Shown one piece after another: positions 18,455-27,202 of a stretch of 64,000 nt of DNA. The translations under genes and the position numbers were made by a program. The DNA comes from Pedobacter helvus. Its GTDB lineage: Bacteria > Bacteroidota > Bacteroidia > Sphingobacteriales > Sphingobacteriaceae. The stretch spans positions 1 to 64,000 of the forward strand of contig NZ_SRMP01000002.1 of the NCBI RefSeq assembly GCF_005925325.1, read 5' to 3'. Under the pieces are notes generated by a model, which worked only from the letters and a program-made list of their open reading frames with translations, had not been told where the DNA came from and did not search any database. The stretch's first letter is position 1, and each line of letters begins with the position of its first letter.

Positions 18455-18474
18455 GTTTGGTGATAACACCAACC
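18455..18474. repeat. GTTTGGTGATAACACCAACC palindrome (copy 3)
   Basis: Same hairpin family as at 17593-17612, one base different in the left arm. The copies bracket the small membrane-protein genes. Confidence 0.65.
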
Positions 18475-18556
18475 GAATGGTTTTTGCACACGCCACAGGC
18501 TTGCGCCAGCGAGGTGCTAAGCTTGACTTTTGTTTTATCAAAAAGATAGAAAATAA

Positions 18557-18859
18557 TTAGCCTACTTTTCTTTTTAGTGTCACAAACGGTTGATGGGACT
18601 GTATAGGTGTTGGCGCATCCCTCGCAACTATATTTGCAGCGACTATTCCTTCTTGGAAAATATCTGAGCTATATATACCATTAAGCAGTCTTTCGTCATC
18701 CTCACTATATAATATCTCGAATTTTTTCATGTAATTTCCATCAACAGGTAAGTTATAGGCCCACTGCTTGCCGTTTTCATCCGTTTTAACTTCAACTTTT
18801 TCGGTAAACGGGTGTATGATTTTTTGCACGATATTATGAATTTCTTCTTTTTTCAACAT
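18557..18859 (-). CDS. Hypothetical protein downstream of the Shedu-like nuclease
   Basis: 100 residues, soluble, no recognised domain. It starts MLKKEEIHNIVQKIIHPFTEKV and has an acidic centre (YSEDDERLLNGIYSSDIFQEG). It lies 43 bp downstream of the DUF4263 gene on the same strand, so it is probably in the same transcript. It could be a partner or accessory factor of the nuclease; function not assignable from sequence. Confidence 0.6.
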   Translation of the reverse strand: MLKKEEIHNIVQKIIHPFTEKVEVKTDENGKQWAYNLPVDGNYMKKFEILYSEDDERLLNGIYSSDIFQEGIVAANIVARDAPTPIQSHQPFVTLKRKVG

Positions 18860-18902
18860 TTTTGTCTTTTTTTATTTACCCAAATGATATTTAGTTCTTT
18901 GG

Positions 18903-20291
18903 TCAGTTGGATGTTTGCTCGTTAACTTCTTCCTTTTTCATTAATTGCAAACGCGTTCTAGCATGTTCAAGCAACTCAGAGTAGTTCATGAGTTTAATGT
19001 TCCTAAATGAGTTTTTCAACTCTTTATATGTTCTCAGACCATTTTCATCATATTCAGCCTTGGAGACTTTTTGACGTGTCTCTAGGTTAAGTTTACTGTA
19101 ATCTTTTGTTATGGAGGCCCATGAGCCTATTATGATTAAAGCTGTAGGACGAACAGACTCAACAAATAAAGTATCTCCAATTTTTTCATTGATAAATGAT
19201 CGAATCTTCTTACCGTCAATTATGTACTCATCGTCGTTATCTTTGCTTACTGCCGAGATATATCTCTCTGCTTGTGCAATAGCGATAGAAAGATCTTTAG
19301 ATGGATGAAATTTCCCCCTACTATTATCGTATTCCAAAACAAATTGATCGGGTCTTTTAAGTTCAACTACTTCTATATCAACAAGATGGGTGATTAGAAT
19401 AATATCAAACTGTGACCTGCTTAGCGAATTGTGTGTTACATATTTATTGGTGTTCAACAAGGCAGGAACTCCAAATAAAGTATATTGTCCATATTTCGAT
19501 AAAATCAGCTCCATCAGGTGCTCCGGTCCAGAAATATCACTTCTATTGAATCCAAATAACTGGCTACCAAAGTTTTTTGCCTTCTCCGTATTTAACTCCT
19601 GTTCCTCAATGATAGTTTCAATTGTTTCTATAAGCCATTCGACCTGTTTATTTATCTGTTTTTGGATAACCACTTGATTGTTATCGCCAGACTTTAAGCT
19701 GTTTGATAAAGTGACAATGTCTTGTTGAGTTATTTCTCCACTAGCAATAATCTCCTTTAATAAGAGCCCTAAATCTCTCTTGGCTACTGTTGTTGGCACT
19801 GTGATACTGAAAATAGAAGAGATGAATGGTGCAAGTCGTTCTTCGACCCTAACCTTTTTGTCTTTTCCTTCCTCTTTATCAATTAGCAACATGGTCTCGT
19901 AGAGTTCCTTAGTAAGGAACAGTTGGTTCGCATTTATTCTGTTTTCGTAATAGCCGATTGTAATATGTTCGTAGACAGTTCCTGTGAATCCGCGTAGTGT
20001 CTCGATAACTCTTTTAGCACCAAATGGTGGGTTGATAAGATTTCCGTTTAATAAATTGAGGTTTTCATGACTTAACAAGATTTTAACTGTAAAGCCCTCT
20101 TCAGCAATATCATCTTTTTTTTCTGAATAGTATCGCTTTTTGGTGTAGTTGACAGATTTCGTACTATAAGTGAATATGATTTTGTTCCTCACCTTTATCT
20201 TCCCTTTACTTTCCACGATAGAGGTGTCTCGTTTGAGGTTTTTCAGCTTAGTCTGAAATTTTTCTTCAACCGTTTTTGAGGGTTTTCCCAT
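18903..20291 (-). CDS. sduA: Shedu-like anti-phage protein (DUF4263 nuclease)
   Basis: 462 residues. The C-terminal half carries a PD-(D/E)xK-type nuclease pattern: SRSQFDIILI with D296, VVELKRP with E310 and K312, and a downstream AIAQAERYISAV helix (Q339, Y344), as in DUF4263 proteins (SduA of the Shedu defence system). The N-terminal ~230 residues are variable, as expected for the sensor part of Shedu proteins (beta-rich start, then a helical coiled region around 205-240). The protein is cytoplasmic. Upstream on the same strand is an HTH gene and downstream a small unknown gene. Assignment is by motif pattern; homology should be confirmed by profile search. Confidence 0.7.
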   Translation of the reverse strand: MGKPSKTVEEKFQTKLKNLKRDTSIVESKGKIKVRNKIIFTYSTKSVNYTKKRYYSEKKDDIAEEGFTVKILLSHENLNLLNGNLINPPFGAKRVIETLRGFTGTVYEHITIGYYENRINANQLFLTKELYETMLLIDKEEGKDKKVRVEERLAPFISSIFSITVPTTVAKRDLGLLLKEIIASGEITQQDIVTLSNSLKSGDNNQVVIQKQINKQVEWLIETIETIIEEQELNTEKAKNFGSQLFGFNRSDISGPEHLMELILSKYGQYTLFGVPALLNTNKYVTHNSLSRSQFDIILITHLVDIEVVELKRPDQFVLEYDNSRGKFHPSKDLSIAIAQAERYISAVSKDNDDEYIIDGKKIRSFINEKIGDTLFVESVRPTALIIIGSWASITKDYSKLNLETRQKVSKAEYDENGLRTYKELKNSFRNIKLMNYSELLEHARTRLQLMKKEEVNEQTSN

Positions 20292-20481
20292 TTTTTGGAG
20301 CGTTAATTTTAATTTAAGTTATATTCCTAAAATTAGCAATATAATTTAAGGAAGCCAATTAGTGTTTTACGAGGCTAAGCTAAATGATAATTAGAAAAAT
20401 AAATTACGGAAAACCATAACAAGAATATTAATTTGTTTCTAGTTCACTTTTTCAAGTTGTGGAAGTTTCAAAGTTATGCTT

Positions 20482-20982
20482 CTACCTCTTGCTATAAACA
20501 AAACTACCTTTCTTGCTGGGGTGTGGTTCTATTTTAATTAAGTCTGGCATCCTTGTTAACGCCATAGAAATTGCAGAACTGCTATAATTCCAGTCTCTTT
20601 GCTTAAAAAAAGATTTTATTTCTTTAACACCAATTGGGTTCTTGAATATACCCTCATCTAACAAGACAATCTTAATCGCATAAACTATTGTTGGAGCTTC
20701 TCTCAGCGATGTTATATATTCTTCATTTTTAACGTGAGTTTTTATAAGCTTTAATCTTAGATCTTTTTCAACGTTAATCTTTTTAGTATTGATATTCTTA
20801 ATTGAAAAAAATGAGCTAATCTTTTCCAATTCATTTACTTTTAAACTGCCCTTTCCATTTTTAAGGTACTTCAGCTTTCGAAGAGAAAAACCCATCATAT
20901 TAGAAAAGTTTTCGTCTGTTAAACCAGAGTGTTCAATTAGCAAGTTGAGATTTTCCGTAAAAATATCATTTGTATTAGCCAT
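20482..20982 (-). CDS. HTH regulator next to the Shedu-like gene
   Basis: 166 residues. The N-terminal region (about 8-60: LNLLIEHSGLTDENFSNMMGFSLRKLKYLKNGKGSLKVNELEKISSFF) is a Cro/C1-type HTH. The C-terminal region (about 85-166: VLLDEGIFKNPIGVKEIKSFFKQRDWNYSSSAISMALTRM... SKKGSFVYSKR) looks like a winged helix. It is 190 bp upstream of the nuclease gene on the same strand and is probably its transcriptional regulator, perhaps of the whole defence module. Confidence 0.7.
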   Translation of the reverse strand: MANTNDIFTENLNLLIEHSGLTDENFSNMMGFSLRKLKYLKNGKGSLKVNELEKISSFFSIKNINTKKINVEKDLRLKLIKTHVKNEEYITSLREAPTIVYAIKIVLLDEGIFKNPIGVKEIKSFFKQRDWNYSSSAISMALTRMPDLIKIEPHPSKKGSFVYSKR

Positions 20983-21099
20983 AAGGCTAATTTCAAGATG
21001 AAAATGATCTCAAAACGTGTAAATATTTGCATTTATTGATATTGTTTTTGTATATTTGATTATTGTAAATAGGTATTAATAAGAGTCTTGTGGTTGCAT

Positions 21100-21222
21100 T
21101 TTCTGACGCCGCTAACGCAAGACAGCAGATTAATGCCCATATCTATGCGTAGATGTATATATTTGTACATCGAAATAGATGTGGGACTGCTGTAAATCCA
21201 TGTTAGCGGAAGGCGTCAGAAA
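21100..21222. repeat. 123-nt nested hairpin (MITE, ncRNA or recombination-site-like)
   Basis: Four stacked inverted repeats share one centre: TTTCTGACGCC 21100-21110 with GGCGTCAGAAA 21212-21222; GCTAAC 21111-21116 with GTTAGC 21202-21207; ACAGCAG 21122-21128 with CTGCTGT 21187-21193; CCCATATCTAT 21136-21146 with ATAGATGTGGG 21175-21185; and GATGTA 21152-21157 with TACATC 21166-21171. A further AGTCCCACAT at 21244-21253 can compete for ATGTGGGACT. Such length and order are unlikely by chance. The identity is unknown. Confidence 0.75.
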
Positions 21223-21303
21223 CTTTAAGCAGCCGTGGTTTGTAGTCCCACATGTATTACTTGGGCTACTTTCCCAACAAGAATCGTATAACCAGATACG
21301 AGC

Positions 21304-21456
21304 ATGGAAAGAAAACAATTAACGCAATTTTCAAAAGCCTATCGTCGCAGTGGGCAACGAGGTCATTTATTTTACTTTTCTTTCCGTACATCCAAACCTG
21401 TATCGTTTTATCCTTTTGATCGGCTTTATGCTTTGAAGCCGAAAAATCCAGTATAG
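21304..21456 (+). CDS. Doubtful 50-residue frame in the repeat region
   Basis: ATG-initiated frame reading MERKQLTQFSKAYRRSGQRG and ending in LKPKNPV. It is basic and aromatic and has no recognised family. It lies directly after the nested hairpin, with a 10-bp inverted repeat (GGAAAGAAAA 21306-21315 / TTTTCTTTCC 21376-21385) inside it. It may be chance. Confidence 0.2.
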   Translation: MERKQLTQFSKAYRRSGQRGHLFYFSFRTSKPVSFYPFDRLYALKPKNPV

Positions 21457-21459
21457 TGT

Positions 21460-21525
21460 ACCCCTCCGATTTTTTCGGAGCAAGTTCTCTGGCTTCGCCG
21501 TCTCCCCCTAAAAGGGAGAGAGGAA
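21460..21525. repeat. Dispersed CT/GA repeat (copy 2)
   Basis: CTCTGGCTTCGCCGTCTCCCCCTAAAAGGGAGAGAGG is the inverse of the unit at 9.03 kb (CTCTCCC-TTTAGGGGGAGA with GCCGAAGGCAGAG). Confidence 0.6.
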
Positions 21526-21656
21526 GTTTAAGACCCGTCGCCTTCGATGAAATTTAGGTTAATAATAATAATTCTGGCGGCGGGTTTTTCCAAAGTGTTT
21601 TCTTACTACCGCTTTAAGATCCCGTATCAAGTACGGGATGACGGTGGGGGAACTGA

Positions 21657-21955
21657 CTTTGCTAAGCACGAAAGATCGGCCTTATTGGATTCGGAAGTAA
21701 TAGTCAGCGAAACTTACGCAGAACCGAGCATATACTAGAGGTAAGAAATTAGGCAGCCGTGTGTTGGGAAGAGTGGAGATAAGGCATTCTAATTTCGCAA
21801 TGAAAGTTTTGCTAGGCTAGTACAATGAAGGCAATTCAGCCTTGAACTTTTGTTTCTTTTGGTTCAAGCCAAAAGAAATAGGCCCTGCTGGCTATGAGGC
21901 AAAAGAAAACTACTACCGCTTTAAGATCCCCTATCAAATAGGGAATGACAAGTGA
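21657..21955. repeat. Dispersed ~300-bp repeat, copy A
   Basis: It begins TTTGCTAAGCACGAAAG and ends in a GATCCC-ctatcaaata-GGGAATGAC hairpin. It aligns along its length with 31612-31912, sharing AAGAAATTAGGCAGCCGTG, GGCATTCTAATTTCGC and GCTAGGCTAGTACAA. It contains the perfect hairpin TTTCTTTTGG-TTCAAG-CCAAAAGAAA at 21853-21878. It is non-coding. Confidence 0.8.
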
Positions 21956-22028
21956 GGGAGGAGCTACGAGGAGCAGAGAACGAGAGCAATCTCAACATTA
22001 ACCTTAGTTACTAACCAAAACAACAACT

Positions 22029-22607
22029 ATGAAAACAATTATATTCATCGTAATGGCCATGCTTTGCCTAAATTTTTCGGCAAATGCACAGGGCGTGTGG
22101 GCGAAAGATGTTTCGCCCCGACGAGAAGAAATAAGACCGCTAAAAGTGGGCGATAAATTACCAGAAACCTTTTGGCAACAAGAACATAGCGTTTACGTAA
22201 AAGGGCAAACCAGTAGACAAACTTTAGAAAGATATAAAAACAAGCCCCTCATCTTAGACTTTTGGGCAACCTGGTGCAGCAACTGTATCTATAAATTTAG
22301 CATATTGGAACAATGGCAGGAACGCTATCAAGGGCAACTGGGAGTTTTATTGGTTAATAGCAGTAATACCAAAGACAGGGAGCAACGGGTAGCAGAATTA
22401 TTGGAAGGCAAACGAGCGCCGCATCAGCAATTTAAACTGGCTAGTGTGGTTAACGATACCTACTTGGATACCCTATTCCCGCACCGTAGCTTGCCGCATT
22501 ACATTTGGATAGATGCCACGGGAACAATTAGCGCCATTACCAATGCCGATTTTGTAACCGAAGCACAGCTCCAAAACTTCCTAAAAACCAATCCCGCTAA
22601 ACCATGA
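22029..22607 (+). CDS. TlpA-like thioredoxin protein of the SusCD unit
   Basis: 192 residues. The signal peptide is MKTIIFIVMAMLCLNFSANAQ. The redoxin domain has LDFWATWCSNCIYKFSILEQW with a CSNC redox pair and RSLPHYIWIDATG with the cis-Pro. It probably acts in the periplasm. Its stop overlaps the start of the SusC gene (ATGA), so the two are translationally coupled. This TlpA-SusC-SusD order is common in Sphingobacteriaceae. Confidence 0.85.
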   Translation: MKTIIFIVMAMLCLNFSANAQGVWAKDVSPRREEIRPLKVGDKLPETFWQQEHSVYVKGQTSRQTLERYKNKPLILDFWATWCSNCIYKFSILEQWQERYQGQLGVLLVNSSNTKDREQRVAELLEGKRAPHQQFKLASVVNDTYLDTLFPHRSLPHYIWIDATGTISAITNADFVTEAQLQNFLKTNPAKP

Positions 22608-25600
22608 GGGGCTTGGTGATGATCTGCTGCTGTCTACTGGGAATACAGTGGGCGCAGGCGCAAAATTTAAAGGGTAAGGTATTAGATCAGCAAACTGGTA
22701 AGGCCATGCAAGGCGTAGGAATAAGTGTAGAAAGCGGTCTGGCCACACAAAGTACTGGCGATGGAAGCTTCCAACTCAAGTTAAGTGCTGGTAGTTACCT
22801 GCTGAAGGCAAGCTATGTGGGCTATGCCACAATTCATATACCTGTCAACATTCCATTAAAGGATAGCCTAATGATCAGGTTGGTGCCCAGCGAGCAACAA
22901 TTGGAGGGCGTAACCATCAGTACTGGTTATCAGACATTGCCGAGGGAAAGGGCAACGGGCTCTTTCGCTGTGGTAGATCAGCGGCAGTTCGAACTACAGG
23001 CAGGTACCGATGTGCTTTCCAGGTTGGAAAGCATCAGCAATGGCCTCACGGTAGATCGAAGGAGCAGTAGCAGCGGTCAGCTGATGGTGCGGGGACTAAG
23101 TACCATTGCTGGGCCAAAATCTCCATTGATCATCCTTGATAATTTTCCCTATCAGGGCGATGTGGCCAATCTCAACCCTAACGATATGGAAAGTATTGTG
23201 TTGCTTAAGGATGCTGCGGCAACATCTATTTGGGGCAGTAGGGCAGGTAACGGGGTAATTGTACTTACTTCAAAAAAAGCAAAGCGGGGTGGCGGTATGC
23301 AGGTAGATTTTAATGCCAATGTGCTGCTGGCCGAGAAGCCCGACCTCTTCAGCGTACCTCAAATGGGCAGCAGCGAATTTATAGAAGTAGAACAATTCTT
23401 GTACGATAAGGGCTTTTATGCGTCAAGGATCAACTCGGCGGCAAAGCCAGCACTATCGCCCGTGGTCGAGCTTTTATTGGCAAACACCAAGGGCAGTATC
23501 ACTGCGGCCCAGCTGCAATCCAGTTTAGAGCAGCTCAGACAACAAGATGTAAGGGAAGCATATACCAATCTGGTGTACCAGCGCCCGTTTACGCAACAAT
23601 ACAACCTCAGCCTGCGGGGTAGCGAGCAGCGTATCGATTGGTACCTCATGATAGGGAACGATCGGAACCGCAATGAGGTTGATGCTGCAAGTAATAGGTT
23701 GAACCTCATCAGCAGAAATACCTTACGTTTGGGCAGTAAGCTAAAGGTAGATTTTGGGATCAACTATACCTATCAAAATGGGACTGGGGGGAAGGCCAGT
23801 TTTAACGATTTAAAGAATAGCTCGGGTGTGCTCTATCCCTATCTGAGCTTGGCGGATGACAGCGGACAGCCCTTGGCCATTCCGCAAACCTATGCGCTTA
23901 GCTATCTGCAAACGCTAAACCGCGATCAGTTCTACGATTGGAACTATTATCCCCTTAGCGATTATCTCAACAACAACATCGGCAACAATAGACGTAGCAT
24001 TCTGGGCAATGTAGCGCTCAGCTATGAGCTTATGCCCGGGCTGAACTTCAAGGCTTACTATCAAAGGGAATATCAGCAAACCGGTAGCAAGTCTATTTAT
24101 GGCACTGATAGCTATACCGTAAGATCCTTGGTAAACACCTACACACAGCTAGCAGCCGATGGCAAGGTAACCCGTATTGTGCCCATGGCCGAATTGTTGG
24201 ACTGGGCACAAGGTACCATGGATGCGCAGAGCCTGCGTGCGCAATTGGGCTACAATAAAACTTTGGGCAGGGGGCAGCTAGATTTTTTGGCGGGATTTGA
24301 ACTTAACGAACGCAGGGCTGAGGGCATCACGGGAAGGGTGTACGGCTATAGCGATGAACGTTTGAGCAGCGTAGCCCTAAATTACAACATTGCCTACCCC
24401 AACTACATTACCAAGGCCAATAGCTTTTTAAATACCGGGCAGGGGCTCAGCAGTACTTTGAACAGGTTCGTTTCGGTCTATGCCAATGCGGCCTATACCT
24501 TCGATGGTAAATACATTCTTTCGGCCAGTGCCCGACGCGATGCCTCCAATCTCTTTGGCGTAAGTGCCAACGACAAATGGAAACCGCTATGGTCTGTAGG
24601 TGCGGCCTGGAATGTACACCGTGAAAAGTTTATGCAATTGGCTTGGCTCAATGAACTGAAACTGCGGGGAAGTTATGGCTTGAGTGGTAACGTAGACCCT
24701 AGCAGGGCTGCGCTAACTACCTTGTTGGTAGCAGGCACCAGTACCTTAACGCAGGGTGCACAGGCGAGGTTCGATCAGTTTGCCAACCCCTCGTTGCGTT
24801 GGGAGAAGGTAGCTACCGCTAACCTAGGGTTCGACTTTGCTCTGTTTAACAATGCATTGACCGGTAGTGTAGAAGTATTCCAAAAAGTATCCAGCGACCT
24901 GTATGGCAATACGCCGGTAGATTATACCGCAGTGCCAGCGGCAAGTTTGGTGATGAATGTGGCCAAGATACGTGCCAAGGGTTTGGATGTGGCACTACGC
25001 TATAAGCTAGCGGATGGCAAATTCAAATGGGTACCCGATCTCAACTTTAATCTCAACAAAGATGAAGTATTGGAGTACTACCAAGCAAGCGATCAGGGTG
25101 CCATATTTGTGGGCACGGGTATAACCGCCTCACCATTAAAGGGCTATCCCGTATACTCGGTATTCTCTTACCGATGGGCGGGGCTCAATCCGCTAAATGG
25201 TAATCCACAGGGTTATTACCAGGGCGCAGTTACCGATAACTACACGCAATTACTAGGTACGGGCACCAAGGTGAGCGATTTGGTTTTCAATGGGCCAGCC
25301 TTTGCACCAGTGTATGGGAGTTTAGGACAGCATTTCGCCTATCAGAACCTTAGCTTGGATGTACGGTTCAGCTTTAAGCTGGGACATAGCTTTGGCAGAT
25401 CGGGCATCAACTATAACAACCTGTTCAACTCTGGTACTGGGCATCCAGAGTATGCCCAACGTTGGCAGCAGCCCGGTGATGAAGCGCATACGCAAGTGCC
25501 ATCTTTGGTGTATCCAGCGGTAAGCAGAAGGGATAATTTCTATAACAACTCGGAGGTATTGATTGAGGATGCCAGTAGCCTGCGACTGGCTTTTGTCACC

Positions 25601-25786
25601 TTGGGCTACAAGTGGGATGCCAAATGGTTATCGCGTCTGTCGCTGAAAAGTTTAAGTATACAGGCCAATGCCAGTAATCTGGGTATGGTATGGAGGGCAA
25701 ACAAACAAGGCCTCGATCCAGATTACCGTACTGGAGCGATACCACCGGCAAGGGTATTTTCACTGGGTTTAAGATGTGGTTTATAA
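22604..25786 (+). CDS. SusC/RagA-type TonB-linked outer membrane transporter (unit 1)
   Basis: 1060 residues. Signal peptide ending AQAQ (about 20), carboxypeptidase-regulatory-like domain (NLKGKVLDQQTGKAMQGVGISV to about 105), TonB plug (VSTGY-like ISTGYQTLPRERATGSF, LLKDAAATSIWGSRAGNGVIVLTSK) and a beta-barrel to the C-terminal GLRCGL. There is no STN domain, so no FecR-type signalling is expected. It imports an unknown ligand with the following SusD. DNA here is visibly richer in G+C than the other three SusC genes in the window, suggesting a different origin. Confidence 0.92.
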   Translation: MRGLVMICCCLLGIQWAQAQNLKGKVLDQQTGKAMQGVGISVESGLATQSTGDGSFQLKLSAGSYLLKASYVGYATIHIPVNIPLKDSLMIRLVPSEQQLEGVTISTGYQTLPRERATGSFAVVDQRQFELQAGTDVLSRLESISNGLTVDRRSSSSGQLMVRGLSTIAGPKSPLIILDNFPYQGDVANLNPNDMESIVLLKDAAATSIWGSRAGNGVIVLTSKKAKRGGGMQVDFNANVLLAEKPDLFSVPQMGSSEFIEVEQFLYDKGFYASRINSAAKPALSPVVELLLANTKGSITAAQLQSSLEQLRQQDVREAYTNLVYQRPFTQQYNLSLRGSEQRIDWYLMIGNDRNRNEVDAASNRLNLISRNTLRLGSKLKVDFGINYTYQNGTGGKASFNDLKNSSGVLYPYLSLADDSGQPLAIPQTYALSYLQTLNRDQFYDWNYYPLSDYLNNNIGNNRRSILGNVALSYELMPGLNFKAYYQREYQQTGSKSIYGTDSYTVRSLVNTYTQLAADGKVTRIVPMAELLDWAQGTMDAQSLRAQLGYNKTLGRGQLDFLAGFELNERRAEGITGRVYGYSDERLSSVALNYNIAYPNYITKANSFLNTGQGLSSTLNRFVSVYANAAYTFDGKYILSASARRDASNLFGVSANDKWKPLWSVGAAWNVHREKFMQLAWLNELKLRGSYGLSGNVDPSRAALTTLLVAGTSTLTQGAQARFDQFANPSLRWEKVATANLGFDFALFNNALTGSVEVFQKVSSDLYGNTPVDYTAVPAASLVMNVAKIRAKGLDVALRYKLADGKFKWVPDLNFNLNKDEVLEYYQASDQGAIFVGTGITASPLKGYPVYSVFSYRWAGLNPLNGNPQGYYQGAVTDNYTQLLGTGTKVSDLVFNGPAFAPVYGSLGQHFAYQNLSLDVRFSFKLGHSFGRSGINYNNLFNSGTGHPEYAQRWQQPGDEAHTQVPSLVYPAVSRRDNFYNNSEVLIEDASSLRLAFVTLGYKWDAKWLSRLSLKSLSIQANASNLGMVWRANKQGLDPDYRTGAIPPARVFSLGLRCGL

Positions 25787-25797
25787 GAACTAAAAAA

Positions 25798-27162
25798 ATG
25801 AAGAAGATGAAGAAGAACAGTTATTTTTTAATGCTATGGTTGATGTTAGCTACGGGCGCACTTAGCTGTAAAAAGTATTTGGATGCCAAACCTAACAAGC
25901 AATTGGCTACCATTAGCAGTCTTACAGAATTGCAGGCGCTGTTGGATGACCATACCCGATTGAACTATCAAACAGTGTATGCTGCCGAAGCGGCTTCCGA
26001 TGATTTCTATTTAACAGACCAAGCACTCAATGCACTAAGTTTGGAAGGCGATAGACGGGTTTACAACTGGCAAAAAGGCAATCAGTTTGAGGGCACGGTT
26101 AACGGTTGGTATTACAGCTACCTAGGTATTTATTATGGAAATACCATACTGGAAAGCTTAAATGAAATTGAGCGTACCAACGGCAATGCTGCCCAATGGG
26201 ATAACATCAAAGGGCAGGGCTATTATTACAAGGGTAGCAATTTGTTGAATGCGGCCATGGTTTGGGCTTTGGCTTACGCACCCAATTCGGCATCACAAAC
26301 CCTTGGCCTGCCATTAAGGGCTTCGGTAGATTTCAATGTACCAAGTACCAGGGCCAGTTTGGAGGATACCTACCAACAGTTATTGAGCGATCTGAAAAAT
26401 GCCTGCCGCTATTTGGCAGTACAGCAGGTGCATGTGATGCGGCCATCTAAAGCGGCGGCCTATGCCATGGTGTCCCGAGCCTATTTAATGATGAACAAAT
26501 ATGCCGAGGCGGCATTGTATGCAGATACGGCTTTGCAGCTCAAAAGCGAGCTGATCGATTACAATAACATCAATGCCACGGCCACCAATCCTTTTCCAGA
26601 GTATGGCATGGAAGTGTTGCATCATGTGACGATTGCCAATCCAGCCGTACTGAACCAAAGCAATGCCTCCATTGTGGATGAGCTGTATAATAGCTATGCC
26701 GCCGATGATCTGCGCAAGAAAGTATTTTTTACCAAACTCAACAACCGGAATGTGTTTAAGGGAAACTACTCGGGACAAACCTCCCTGTTTTTTGGCCCTG
26801 CAGTAGATGAAATGTACCTGAACAGGGCAGAAGGTTATGCCAGAACCAACCAGTTGCCCAAAGCTTTGGCAGATCTGAATACATTGATGCTGAAACGTTG
26901 GGACAAGACCAAAACCTATGTGCCCTACAACAGCAGCGACCAGCAGACGGTAATTGCATGGGTATTGGCCGAACGTAGGAAAGAATTGTTGATGCGTGGA
27001 TTAAGGTGGGGCGATGTGAAACGCTTGAATACTTTAGGCTATGGAATAAAGCTAGAGCGAAAGTACAATAGCAGTGGAGCGGTTCTGGAACCCAAGAGTA
27101 GTGGTTTTGCCATGTCGATACCGGAAACGATCATTGACCTAACGGGTATGCCCCAGAACTGA
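25798..27162 (+). CDS. SusD/RagB-type surface lipoprotein (unit 1)
   Basis: 454 residues from ATG 25798, chosen because it places MKKMKKNSYFLMLWLMLATGALSC with a lipobox directly before Cys; the longer frame overlaps the SusC gene. SusD features: TPR-like helical body, MYLNRAEGYARTNQLPKALADLNTL and the C-terminal ERRKELLMRGLRWGDVKRL block. It is the cell-surface lid of the SusC transporter. It starts 11 bp after the SusC stop. Confidence 0.92.
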   Translation: MKKMKKNSYFLMLWLMLATGALSCKKYLDAKPNKQLATISSLTELQALLDDHTRLNYQTVYAAEAASDDFYLTDQALNALSLEGDRRVYNWQKGNQFEGTVNGWYYSYLGIYYGNTILESLNEIERTNGNAAQWDNIKGQGYYYKGSNLLNAAMVWALAYAPNSASQTLGLPLRASVDFNVPSTRASLEDTYQQLLSDLKNACRYLAVQQVHVMRPSKAAAYAMVSRAYLMMNKYAEAALYADTALQLKSELIDYNNINATATNPFPEYGMEVLHHVTIANPAVLNQSNASIVDELYNSYAADDLRKKVFFTKLNNRNVFKGNYSGQTSLFFGPAVDEMYLNRAEGYARTNQLPKALADLNTLMLKRWDKTKTYVPYNSSDQQTVIAWVLAERRKELLMRGLRWGDVKRLNTLGYGIKLERKYNSSGAVLEPKSSGFAMSIPETIIDLTGMPQN

Positions 27163-27174
27163 TCAACGAAGAAA

Positions 27175-27202
27175 GGAGGGCTGCAACAGCCCTCCAAATT
27201 TT
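27175..27202. terminator. Terminator between SusD and the DUF6520 gene
   Basis: GGAGGGCTG-CAA-CAGCCCTCC (27175-27195) is a perfect 9-bp stem followed by AAATTTT. It sits between convergent genes and can serve both. Confidence 0.8.

Larger units (their letters stand above)
20983..22028. other. 1-kb non-coding stretch of structured repeats
   Basis: No supported protein gene of normal size. From left to right: a 123-nt nested hairpin (21100-21222), a 50-codon frame of doubtful status (21304-21456), a CT/GA repeat (about 21460-21525), a GATCCC...GGGATGAC hairpin (about 21618-21643), the 300-bp dispersed repeat (21657-21955), and an AACGAGAGCAATCTC motif just upstream of the TlpA gene (21982-21996). 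Confidence 0.6.

Noticed and set aside
18265..18489. 74-codon minus-strand frame
   Set aside because: It is translated from the GGTTGGTGATAACACC repeat region; no domain, implausible composition.
21130..21318. 62-codon minus-strand frame
   Set aside because: It lies within the nested hairpin, so its openness reflects the inverted repeats.
21547..21738. 63-codon plus-strand frame with a hydrophobic start
   Set aside because: It runs into the dispersed 300-bp repeat and a GATCCC palindrome; the signal-peptide-like start is short and probably chance.
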